From NCBI GenBank assembly GCA_025529335.1, contig JAMYHX010000183.1:1-64000 (forward strand): a DNA stretch of 64,000 nucleotides, written 5' to 3'. The position numbers and the translations under genes are program-made. The notes under the pieces were generated by a model that had not been told where the DNA came from, did no database searches, and saw only the letters and a program-made list of their open reading frames with translations. The DNA is from Rhizopus sp. PT2906 (taxonomy: Eukaryota > Mucoromycota > Mucoromycetes > Mucorales > Rhizopodaceae). The first letter of the stretch is position 1. Every line of letters begins with the position of its first letter. This document shows, one piece after another, positions 54,300-64,000 of this stretch.

Positions 54300-56920
54300 G
54301 CTATTAATGAAAAGTTAAATGAATTTATTTAACCATACAAGGAGCTTTTGACCATGGGGATGCTTAGTAGGCATCAGTTTGTTATGGTGTAGCTGATCTA
54401 ATTCATATAGTAAGGAGCATATAAATCGGCCATAGCTGAGACCAGGCGAGAGCTAGGCTTGGGAAACCGAGGGACGTAGCGGAAGCATATTCAGAAGGAA
54501 TGACAATGGATCGCGTATAGTATCAGCCATGAATAGACGTCGGTACATATCAAGGCAACTAACAGCGTGTTTCTTAAAGAGCAGTTGCGCTGGGTGCTTG
54601 GGACATGGTCGAGGTATACCACCAGGTAGCCAGTCTAGTCTCCAGCGTATACAGCGATTGCGCTCTGATTTAGACATAGGTAGCCAGAGTATCGGATCTA
54701 GAGAGATCGATCGACGGTAGTTAGAAAGCAGCTTGGAGTCTCGGCATCGTTGACGGATCTCTAGATTCTGTTGCAAAAAGCGTCGTTTAGCAGCCTTGAG
54801 TGAACGAATATCGGGTTCCTTAGTAGTAGACAGCAAAGTTTTCCAAAGCGGTGCACGAGAGAGAGCGTACCACTGGTTTCCTCTGATATTGCGGATACAA
54901 GGTAACAGACAAGCAAGTAGTGCATCTTCTGGCAAATATAAGGAACGAAAGAGGAACTGTGTCTGTAGTATACCGACTCGTTCAGATATGAGTGGCAACC
55001 TCGACATGTGAAGTGTAACCTTAGTGGACGCTTTACCTCGAGCACCGTAGATTTTCTTGATGCAATTATTCTGGGCTTCCTCTAAGGTGTGAAGTTGAGA
55101 GACCGTGAGGCGACTGATTGCTAGGTCGTACTCAAGCTGAGGTCGGGCGATGTGAGCGTAAAACCTGGTACAAAGAAGCTTGGAGAAACCAGAAGGATTC
55201 ATACCAACAGATAACAGAATGTTAATCGTTGCAAAAGCCTTACGGGTATGACGTTGAATTAGTTCCTCTGGATCGAGATGCCCACCCGGTTTGAAGGGGA
55301 CGCCAAGGTATGCAAAAGTTGTTCCTCTTGGTAATGGCTGATCGTAAAGAGTATATGTAATTGGATCTGTACTATTGTCCAAAATTACGCATTTAGATGG
55401 GTTCCATCTATACCCCATTTGGATATTATGTTTTTCGCATTGCCGCAGTAGATCAACCATATTTGAGCGTTCGGCAATGAGGACTACATCGTCTGCATAG
55501 AGTAGGCAATTCAGGGACGGTATCATCTCTAGCGGTGACGAGCTAGATGGAAGAGCTTGAGGGCGCAGTTGAGCTGGTAGCTGGTTAATGTATATCGAGT
55601 AGAGATACGGTGAGAGTATGGAACCTTGTAAAACGCCTATTTTTGGACGAAATCGACAAGAAGTAGCATTAGAAAGTAGAACTTCAATTTGAACGTCATC
55701 GAAAAGATTACGTAGTAGGCCCAGTAAAGGAGGTGAGATATATTGACTGAGGGTTTCCCAAACAAAGCTGCGGTTAACCGTATCATAAGCGGATTTTATA
55801 TCCAGAAAGGCTAAGACTGGAGTAATACAGAATTGTGAACGCAGTATTTGACGGGTCTCAGAAAGGCATAAATCTTGGTCCAAAGCACTACGAGATTCAC
55901 GAAATCCCCCTTGCGCAATATCCAATGGTGGCCCTTCGCTTGTCAATGTGGGTTGTATACAACGTTCCAGGATTTTTCTAAGAATTGTAGTTAAGCTTAT
56001 TGGACGGTAGTTACCTGTCTCTGATGAAGAGCCTTTCTTATAGATTAGGACAACGTGTGCGATATGCCAAGGCAGAGGGACATAGGACCATTCCCAATAC
56101 ATTTGAAACAGGATGAGAAGGACCGGTGTAAGTAAATGTTGCATGGGTTTTATCATTTCAATACGTAAGTGATCTACACTTGAGGTCTTTTTGGCAGGCA
56201 AATGGTTTATAGAATCCTGAATAAGATCAATATCGAAGGGACATTCTTCATCCGAAGGTAGAATAGGTGAGATCGCCTCATGAGCTTGCACAATACCAAG
56301 TAGGTCACCAGAGTAAATAGATTCTGTGCGCCTTCAGGAGTGGAGAAAGTTGACTTCAAAGTGCGATGCTTGCGTATTTTACTTATTTTCGCCAATGTTT
56401 TAGTGTACTCGCCTGTGACCATTTGGTTGCAGAATTTGCTCTATGTCTCTAGTCGTCGTCGATGTATTAGTCGTTTAAGACGGTAACAGGCTTCCTGATG
56501 TCAAATCCAGTAATGTAGCTTATTAAGGCCATACGCCTTGGGCCATTTATGATAGTAGTGCTCACGCGCTTCAATGGCCTGTAGTATTTCAGTGGTCCAG
56601 AAGCCTTGCCAGTAGTTAAAGCCTGAAGTAAACCGACCGCAAGTGGCATCCAGTGAGTCATATATGATTTGACATATAGAATGGTTGAGCTCCTCTATAC
56701 GTCTCTGTGCTGTTTTTACATCATCAACCCGGTGGTAAACAGATTGAGTTGACAGTCCAAGACGGGTTAAGGCTGATTGTACTTGTTGAGTGTATGCGTC
56801 GCGAATCTTTTGCTCTCTCAATTTTCCAAGATTCCATATGACTTGCTGTATTTGTGTTGGTTGATATAGGGCAGTTGTTTTAAAAGAGAAAGAAATCACT
56901 TTATGGTTGGAACTGAGGGA
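54300..56920 (-). mobile_element. LINE copy B, 5'-truncated, nearly intact RT reading frame
   Basis: This minus-strand element begins inside the endonuclease region at 56920 and runs through the RT to an AT-rich 3' end near 54300. The reading frame 56291-54453 (612 codons) is open. It carries RT motifs 'YRPISLTTILRKILERCI', 'LAFLDIKSAYDTVNR', 'GVLQGSILSPYLYSIYIN' and 'LLYADDVVLIA' with the catalytic YADD. The segment 56139-56920 is collinear, without gaps, with copy A (42368-43149). It shares the same TGA (56501-56503), the same TAG and the same frameshift upstream of the RT. The 5' truncation is typical of LINE insertion. Confidence 0.92.
54453..56291 (-). CDS. LINE reverse transcriptase reading frame (C-terminal part of ORF2)
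   Basis: This is an open 612-codon frame beginning 'MQAHEAISPILPSDEEC'. It contains the RT fingers, palm and thumb with the YADD box, and a C-terminal region ('GYRWNPSKCVILDN', 'SKSERNRCIRWRLDWLPGGI') that follows RT in many LINEs. The first Met is not the true ORF2 start: the natural ORF2 begins with the endonuclease, cut off here. So the frame is preserved but the protein would lack its nicking domain. Confidence 0.88.
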   Translation of the reverse strand: MQAHEAISPILPSDEECPFDIDLIQDSINHLPAKKTSSVDHLRIEMIKPMQHLLTPVLLILFQMYWEWSYVPLPWHIAHVVLIYKKGSSSETGNYRPISLTTILRKILERCIQPTLTSEGPPLDIAQGGFRESRSALDQDLCLSETRQILRSQFCITPVLAFLDIKSAYDTVNRSFVWETLSQYISPPLLGLLRNLFDDVQIEVLLSNATSCRFRPKIGVLQGSILSPYLYSIYINQLPAQLRPQALPSSSSPLEMIPSLNCLLYADDVVLIAERSNMVDLLRQCEKHNIQMGYRWNPSKCVILDNSTDPITYTLYDQPLPRGTTFAYLGVPFKPGGHLDPEELIQRHTRKAFATINILLSVGMNPSGFSKLLCTRFYAHIARPQLEYDLAISRLTVSQLHTLEEAQNNCIKKIYGARGKASTKVTLHMSRLPLISERVGILQTQFLFRSLYLPEDALLACLLPCIRNIRGNQWYALSRAPLWKTLLSTTKEPDIRSLKAAKRRFLQQNLEIRQRCRDSKLLSNYRRSISLDPILWLPMSKSERNRCIRWRLDWLPGGIPRPCPKHPAQLLFKKHAVSCLDMYRRLFMADTIRDPLSFLLNMLPLRPSVSQA

Positions 56921-57608
56921 GACATTCAATTTTCTCAAAGTGACAAAATTTACCGTTCTCACTGTATAAGCAACTTTTCATTACAGGTAAAGGCATCCAA
57001 AGCCTGCTACATACATGTGCATAACAGTGAACAGCCTTTTTTTTTTTCTCTTCCGAATTCAAAGTGCAGATATTCTCAACCAGATAGGCTTTTGACTTAA
57101 ACAAGAAATTGTTCACTACATAAGAAGGGCTTTATAAATCAAAAGAAGTGGTTATGAGAGTAGTATTTAATATAAGGAAGGAAACCCATTAGTTGTAATG
57201 TAGAAGCGGATCACCGTGTGATTCCTTCTTCTTCTCAGTTGGATGAAAAGGAAAAGAATCTTTGGTACTACCTCAACTCTTTGTGATTCCGTCAACAAAA
57301 TCCAGTGTGTCACTCTAGTAACCATATTAAAACTCATCTGTTTTTTTTTTCTGTGGGATTTGAAATCGCATGATATCTACAAAAAGAGACAAAAGAAAGA
57401 GAAGAGGGAAGGGGGGGAGGACAAGGGGGTAGGATTCAACCAAATATCACATAGAAAAAGTTAATAAAAGACATAAAGTAAAATAGATATAAAATATCAG
57501 CTTATTAAAAAGAAAGAGACATTATTTTTTTGTGTGTGATCTTTTTTTTATTTAAATTTTCTTTGTTTACGTATTTTGTGTACTTGTTCTTTTTCTATAT
57601 TATTTTGT
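56921..57608. other. Intergenic region
   Basis: Left flank of the casein kinase gene, with T-rich tracts (57035-57048, 57337-57347). No gene is supported. Confidence 0.5.
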
Positions 57609-59133
57609 ATGCCTGATCACTATCGACAAGCACGTACTAATTCTTCGTCGTCTGTCACTACTTCAAATGTGGTAGGAGTACACTATAAAGTGGGTCGTAA
57701 AATAGGCGAAGGAAGTTTTGGTATTATATATGAAGGTAAATGACATAGGCCTACTATTATCATTATCATTTGATATTCATATCCTTACTATTCTAGGTGT
57801 CAATCTCATGAACAACCAACAAGTAGCTATTAAATTTGAATCAAGAAAGTCAGATGCACCTCAATTACGTGATGAATATAGAACTTATAAAGTCTTGGCT
57901 GGTTTAAGTAAAGTGTAATACCAACTTCAATATAGGAACTCGACTTACTTTTGTACATGTAGCCGGTATTCCTGCAGCTTACTATTTTGGTCAAGAAGGT
58001 CTCCACAGTATACTCGTGATCGATTTACTAGGGCCAAGCCTAGAGGATCTATTCGATATGTGTTCTCGTAAATTCTCTATTAAAACCGTAGCCATGTTGG
58101 CAAAACAAATGGTAATTTATATCCTATACTCTTTTTTTTTACTGACTCCCTTTAGATTACACGTATACAATCGATACATGAGCGCAACCTCATTTACCGT
58201 GACATCAAGCCAGATAACTTTCTGATCGGACGTCCAAACACAAAAAATGCCAACACTATTTACCTCATCGACTTTGGTATGGCAAAACTTTACCGTGATC
58301 CAAAGACAAAGCAACATATACCTTACAGAGAAAAGAAGAGTCTATCAGGTACAGCTCGTTATATGAGTATCAATACCCACTTGGGACGAGAACAATCCAG
58401 AAGAGATGATTTAGAGTCACTAGGGCATGTATTTATGTATTTTTTGAGAGGCTCATTACCTTGGCAAGGTCTAAAGGCAGCAACAAATAAACAAAAATAT
58501 GAAAGAATTGGTGAAAAGAAACAGACGACAAGCATTAATGATTTATGTGCAGGATTTCCAGGTAACTTGTTAAAAAAAAGAAAAAGGAGAGAAAGTGACT
58601 GATGCTTTGTATTACAGAGGAATTTGGACTTTACTTGCAATATGCACGAAGGCTTGGGTTTGAAGAAAATCCCAATTATGAATACATGAAGGAGCTGTTT
58701 GATAAAGTGCTTGAATCAATAGGCGAGATAGATGATGGCATCTATGACTGGATGTTACTAAACGACGGAAAGGGCTGGGAGGTAATACATACACCGTTTC
58801 AAATGAAGAAAAAAAAAATCATACTTTATCTTTGTATAGCATCGATCTAGCTACTATCGTCGAAACACAGCAGTTGCCGCCCTTAACAACGCAGTGATTC
58901 CAAGACAGCAAACCAATCATACCATGACACCACCCACAACCAATACCACTACAACTAACAATAACATAAGTAACCGATACAGTCGACATATGCATAGATC
59001 AGCACAACCCATGTTATCTGATGCAGCCATTGTCAACTATCATACCATCGACAACCGTCAACAGCAGACAGACGATTCAAAGAGAGGCTTTTTATCTACT
59101 TGTCTAACCGCCTTATCGTGTGGTTGCTTGTAA
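57609..59133 (+). CDS. Casein kinase 1, membrane-associated type
   Basis: About six exons, from the ATG at 57609 to the TAA at 59131-59133. It has the CK1 glycine loop 'VGRKIGEGSFGIIYEGVN', 'VAIKFESRK', 'LLGPSLEDLFD', 'LIYRDIKPDNFLIGR', 'LIDFGMAKLYRDP', and 'GTARYMSINTHLGREQSRRD', which is diagnostic of CK1. A polar tail ends in '-LTALSCGCL': a CaaX-like box preceded by another Cys, predicting lipid anchoring to membrane as in Yck/Cki1 kinases. These kinases regulate endocytosis, nutrient sensing and morphogenesis. Catalytic residues are all intact. Confidence 0.95.
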
Positions 59134-59261
59134 ATAGTGACTGCTTTATATATTTTTGTGGCTTTTGCGTGTAATTTTCCTTTAATCCCCTCCTTCCATA
59201 AAGTTTCTCTTTTCAAAAGTGCTTTACTTCTTTTTTTCCTTTTCTTTTTTAAAAAAAAAGT

Positions 59262-62247
59262 ATGGTTGAATTGAACAAGAAAAGACGTTTAGAAAAAAGG
59301 CAGAGTCCTAAGCATTCAAGAATATACCAGCCTTTTAGAGCCATTGGCTATGTCACAAACGATGTTCCTTATGTCATCAACAGTTTAGGACAGAGTTATT
59401 TATTGACAACCTGTGTTGGACGAAGCTTCCAGACTTATGATGTAAATAGAAAAAGAAAAAAAAAACATGAACGATCGTCCCGAATGAAGCAACATTGACA
59501 CCTTTTTTTTTTTCTTTAGATGTCAAAAATGAATCTCTTATTTGTGAGCACACCCACCGAAAAGCCGATCACAGCCATGGCCTCTTATAAAAAGCTGATG
59601 TACGCAGCCGCAGGCAATACAGTCTTTGGATATCTTCGAGGCAAGCAAGTGTCGCAAGTGGGCGGAACAGGCGATTTCACAATCATGCAGATTCTTGTCC
59701 TTGGTGGATATATGGTAGCTCTTTGCGACGATAACACCTTGAAAGTCTGGGACACGGCCACCAACGATTTGTATACCGAGATAGAATTTGGAAATGAGTT
59801 TACTGCAACAGCCATGCTTCACCCTAGCACATATTTAAACAAGATCTTGGTGTCTAGCACACAGGGTACAATGCAGATTTGGAATATACGATCCAACAAG
59901 ATGGTGTATCAGTTTAGATATATGGGATCAGCTATTACCTGTCTTGTTCAATCACCCGTAGTCGATGTCGTCGCCGTGGGTTTGCTCGATGGTACAGTCG
60001 TTCTTTACAACATTAGAGCAGATGAAAAGATTGATAGTGTTCGACAGGATGATCGTGTTACTGCCATCACATTTAGAACAGGTAATGGAAAGTGTATGAA
60101 ATCTTTGCAAGATAACATTAACTCTTGTTTAGACGGCGAGCATATGATGGCAACAGGAAACATGCACGGTGATGTTGCCTTGTGGGATCTCTCAGAACGT
60201 AGATTAGCTCATATTATGAAGAATGCACATGATGGTTATATCACTTCCCTTACCTTCTTGAACAATCAGCCTATTCTTACCACAGGTGGCACAGATAACG
60301 CTGTGAAGGTAATGTAATGAAAGATTTATAATGAAACAGAAAAGTGTGTGAATTAACTCCATATCCTTTTGTAGCAATGGATCTTTGAAAAACACAACTC
60401 GGTTCCATTCCCATTCAAAGCTCGTAGTGGTCATCATGCACCTCCTTCAAAAATTAGATACTTTGGTAGAGCCATTTTAAGTGCTGGCAGAGATCATTCA
60501 CTCCGATGCTTCAGTACCATCCTTGACACACAAAACTTCGAATTTTCGCAAGGTCATTTGACAAAGAAGGCCAAGGAACGGGGTGTGCGTGCAGAAGACT
60601 TGAAGTTGCCACAGATCGTTGACTTTGATATCAACATGGCCAAGGTCAAACAGTGGGACAATGTTATCACCTGTCATGCCAACGATAATGCAGCACGCAC
60701 ATGGACGTCCAAGAATAAACGATTAGGATCACATGTGCTGATAAGTACAGACAAGAGTGCTGTCAAATCAACATGTATTTCAACCTGTGGTAACTTTGGA
60801 TATTTGGGATGTGCATCTGGACGAATTGATATGTACAATGTACAATCTGGAATACATCGCAAGACATTTGATGGCCCAGATGGACACAAGAAAGCGATTA
60901 CGGGTTTAACCACAGATAATATTAACCGATACCTTATCACTGCCTCTGTTGATAAAACCATCAAGGTGAGCACACTAGTTGCCCCAATGAAAAAGACGAT
61001 ACTAATTTGGCTCTATAGATATGGGATATCAAAACAGCCAAAGTGATCCATACGATTGATCTTGAGTCACCCGTTGTGGCCATTCGCTATCACATGGATA
61101 ATGATTTGCTAGCTGTTGCATGCGATGATTTGGGTATTCGAGTCGTTGACCTTGAAACACACAAGGTCATTCGTGAATTCTGGGGACACCGAAACCGAAT
61201 TACCGATTTCGTGTTTAGTCCTGACAGCCGATGGATCGTGTCAGCCTCTCTAGATGGTACTGTTCGTACTTGGGACTTACCAACGGGGTCAATGATTGAT
61301 ATATTCAGAGTGGAGGACATTGTGACCTGTTTGGCCTTTTCACCTGAGGGCGACTTTTTAGCTACGGCACATGTAGACAATAATGGTATTTTCCTCTGGG
61401 CAAACCGTACACAGTATTCGAATATCTCTTTACGTCACATTACGGATGATGATGAAGCACAACTGTTAGATTTACCGAGCATGCAAGGTGATCAGGATGA
61501 ATCTGATGTAGAAGATGATGAAGAAGTGGATATCAAAAGAGAAGAATCACTAGACACAGTGGAACAGCTGGCAGAGCAGATGATTACCATGTCAATGGAG
61601 CCTAGGGCCAAATGGCAGAATTTACTACACCTAGATACAATCAAACTACGTAATAAGCCCAAGGAAGCACCCAAACTGCCAGAGAAGGCGCCATTCTTTT
61701 TACCAACTTTACCTGGTGCAAAGACACAATTCAATCTAGAGCCTATGGATGTAGATAAAGATAAAAAAGACGAACAGACAAAGACAAAGCAACTTAGTTT
61801 GAATCAATTGAATACAGAGACTGAATATAGTAAATTACTAAGATCCGGTCATGAATCCAGCAATTGTAAGTTATTAAACATATACACACAGGATGTGGTT
61901 TAACATATAATATAGATGATGGATTTGTAAACTATGCAAAAACATTGAGCCCAGCAGCCATTGATGTCGAATTGAGATCATTTACGATAGATAGTGAGCT
62001 GACAATCTTGAATTACTTTTTAGAGGCGATTGTTTACATGTTAAAGTCAAGAAAGAACTTTGAACTTGCTCAAGCATGGCTCTCCGTCTTCTTGGCCATT
62101 CATGGAGACTTGATCATCACATCTACTAGCATTGATATTCATGAAAAGATAAAGACTATTCTAAGCATTCAAAATACAGAATTTGGTCGATTATCAGAGC
62201 AGATTCATTATAGCTTGTGTTTAATCGATTTTGCTCGTAGAACATGA
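59262..62247 (+). CDS. UTP21: U3 snoRNP component Utp21 (WDR36)
   Basis: About six exons encode a protein with tandem WD40 repeats forming two propellers ('NTLKVWDTA', 'MQIWNIRSNKMVYQF', 'GDVALWDLSERRLAH', 'DKTIKIWDIKTAKVI', 'DGTVRTWDLPTGSMI'). The Utp21-specific C-terminal helical domain follows ('KWQNLLHLDTIKLRNKPKEA', 'APFFLPTLPG', 'SPAAIDVELRSFTI'). Utp21 belongs to the UTP-B complex of the small-subunit processome and is needed for 18S rRNA maturation in the nucleolus. An acidic 'DESDVEDDEE' linker joins propeller and tail. The stop is at 62245-62247. Confidence 0.95.
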
Positions 62248-62318
62248 TTGGCTTATAAACAATAAATTTTATTCATGTGAATTTCCTTGTCCTCTCTCTT
62301 TTTTTATATATTAAGCAT

Positions 62319-63878
62319 ATGTCTCATATTCCACCTCATTATACAGATCGGTTTATACAACAAAGATATAAAAAGGCCCTATACTTTGTACAAAACTTAC
62401 CTGCAAGTTCAAACTTTCAACCTACTAAAAACCAAAAACTAGAGGTAACAAGTATATTGTCAACATACACAGATGAACTGAGACACATTTCAAAAGCTAT
62501 ATGCACTTTATAAACAAGTATCAGAAGGAGACATCAATACACAAAGACCTGGTTTATTTGACGTGGTTGGAAGAGCCAAATGGTACATTCTATATATAAA
62601 AAAAGACATATATATATTCTAAACCCTTTAACAGGGACGCCTGGAAGAAACTTGAAGGCATGTCTAAATTAGAGGCTATGCACTGCTATGTAGAAGCACT
62701 ACTGAGAGTAGCAACTGAAGTAATACTGAATATATCTAATTCCATTTAAATGACCGAGTCATTAAAAAAAAAGAGAGCAAATAGGCATATAAAAAGAACA
62801 TGGGTAGAGAAGAGGCACAACGCATTATCCATACTTTTGCAGTCATGCGACCATCAGGGGAAGACACAACAGATGATGAATTATCAGATATGGATGGTAA
62901 CCATTCATCTTAAAAGGGGAGAAAAAAAAAGAATTGATGTTTATAGAATAGATACGAGCATAGCATCAGAGGATGAAGAAGAGCAGAATTACCTTCGAAA
63001 TATACAAGAACGTGCTACAGTCATGAACCGTCGACCTGCTTCTGTTGCTTCTACACAGACTATGGTGACAGCACCTGCGACACCTCGTCAAGCGCCTACT
63101 ACCTTGAGACCGCCTTCGTCCATGAGTATGACGAGAAGAGGGCTACAGATAAATAGAGACTTGTTGCCTAATTCATTTAATGAACATGAAGAGAATCAAT
63201 TGATCGATGGTAACCCTTGGGCACAACATCCAGCCATAAAAGAAAGAAATTTAAGAACACCTACATCAGCCAGTTCCTTACGGCTACCTTCGCCTTCTGC
63301 TAGACCTAGTTTTGTAGCATCTAGCAATTCATCTTCTGTGACAGCAACACCACAAAATCATAGACTAGTCTATACACCTACCTCCAGTCATCATGAATCC
63401 TTCCATGCGCTAGGACCAGCGACAAAACGTGCATTAGAATCCTTACAGAATGAGATTGTTGCATTAAATGAACGTATTGATGATATACGTAGAGAATTAG
63501 TTGAAAGAGATAAACAAAGAACACTACAGTATAGAAAGACAAACCCATCATCCAATGATATAGACACTAACAATAATAGCAACCGTAATACCTCTAATAA
63601 CAACAACAACAACAATAATAATAATAACAGTGAAGATGATGGATGGAAATGGGTGATCAAAGTACGAAGCATATCTATTGATTACACTAGAGTTTATAAC
63701 TTCTTCTTTTTGTTAGGCTGCTTTGAAACATGCCGGAGTGAATCTGTTGACAGCGTTGATATTGTTTTTAATCTTGTATAGAGCCAAGAGTCCAATCGCT
63801 TATGCAATCTTGAAACAGACAAGTAAATTCTGGCAATCTATTAAGCTACATGCGTTAATAACCAATGTTTTAGTGTAA
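62319..63878 (+). CDS. Tail-anchored acyl-CoA-binding protein (Atg37/ACBD5-like)
   Basis: Five or six exons. An N-terminal acyl-CoA-binding domain ('DRFIQQRYKKALYFVQNLP', 'LYALYKQVSEGDINTQRPG', 'VVGRAKWDAWKKLEGMSKLE') contains the Tyr-Lys and Lys-Trp residues that hold CoA. A long disordered middle, a coiled coil ('LQNEIVALNERIDDIRREL') and an Asn-repeat follow. The last exon encodes a membrane span ('LLTALILFLILYRA') near the C terminus. ACBP plus coiled coil plus C-terminal anchor is the layout of yeast-type Atg37 and animal ACBD5, which bind acyl-CoA at peroxisomes and act in pexophagy and contact sites. The acceptor at 62951 avoids an in-frame TAG. The stop is at 63876-63878. Confidence 0.9.
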
Positions 63879-64000
63879 TAAAGCTGATCGTGTACACATT
63901 TTTACAAATTATTTGCACACATTACAAGATCAATTAATACTTTAGTTGACTTTCTATGTCTTCTTTATTGTTCAAAAGACAACAGTTAATACATAAAATG
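63879..64000. other. Right-edge flank
   Basis: Only 122 bp remain after the acyl-CoA-binding protein gene. Nothing is supported here. Confidence 0.6.

Overview
The window looks like a piece of a Mucoralean (Mucoromycota) fungal genome. It is AT-rich. Its genes are compact and split by short GT-AG introns, mostly 45-75 nt with a few up to about 150 nt. The delta-6 desaturase is recognisably of the Mucor/Rhizopus type. The mix of a DIRS-like element, LINEs, a Tc1 element and a Fanzor relic also fits early-diverging fungi. No tRNA, rRNA or CRISPR array was seen. Exon joins were worked out by eye from splice consensus, reading frame and protein family, so they are predictions.

Layout. 1-13 kb: a partial thaumatin-like protein, a Boi-type scaffold (SH3-SAM-PH plus a possible CH-like tail), ribosomal protein eL38, a LisH/CTLH protein, Rab11, a delta-6 desaturase and a glycerophosphodiesterase. 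13-17 kb: a UFL1-like UFM1 E3 ligase, tail to tail with the phosphodiesterase, and the osmosensor Sho1. 17-23 kb is a transposon-rich island: a Fanzor1 relic, an IS630/mariner transposase fragment, an unassigned decayed gene, and a bounded Tc1-like element. 23-35 kb is dense housekeeping: Prp18, medium-chain acyl-CoA dehydrogenase, a methyltransferase, mitochondrial malate dehydrogenase, a PfkB kinase, a PP2A B56 subunit and a mitochondrial Asn-tRNA synthetase. 35-44 kb is a second mobile region: a 5'-truncated DIRS-like element with direct repeats, an orphan gene that may hold a PD-(D/E)XK-like core, a LINE fragment, and a second tyrosine-recombinase element relic. 44-54 kb: Bir1/survivin, an EamA transporter, PKA catalytic subunit, Rax1, a metallophosphoesterase and a TBL-like acetyltransferase lacking expected catalytic residues. 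54-57 kb: a second LINE copy in opposite orientation. 57-64 kb: casein kinase 1, Utp21 and an Atg37/ACBD5-like acyl-CoA-binding protein.

There is no operon-like logic. The genes do touch shared themes: cell polarity and signalling (Boi, Rab11, Rax1, Sho1, PKA, CK1, PP2A-B56), lipid metabolism (desaturase, GDPD, acyl-CoA dehydrogenase, ACBP) and mitochondrial metabolism. The most notable items are the Fanzor relic, the fungal UFL1 homologue, the two LINE copies that share the same inactivating lesions, and the orphan nuclease-like gene.
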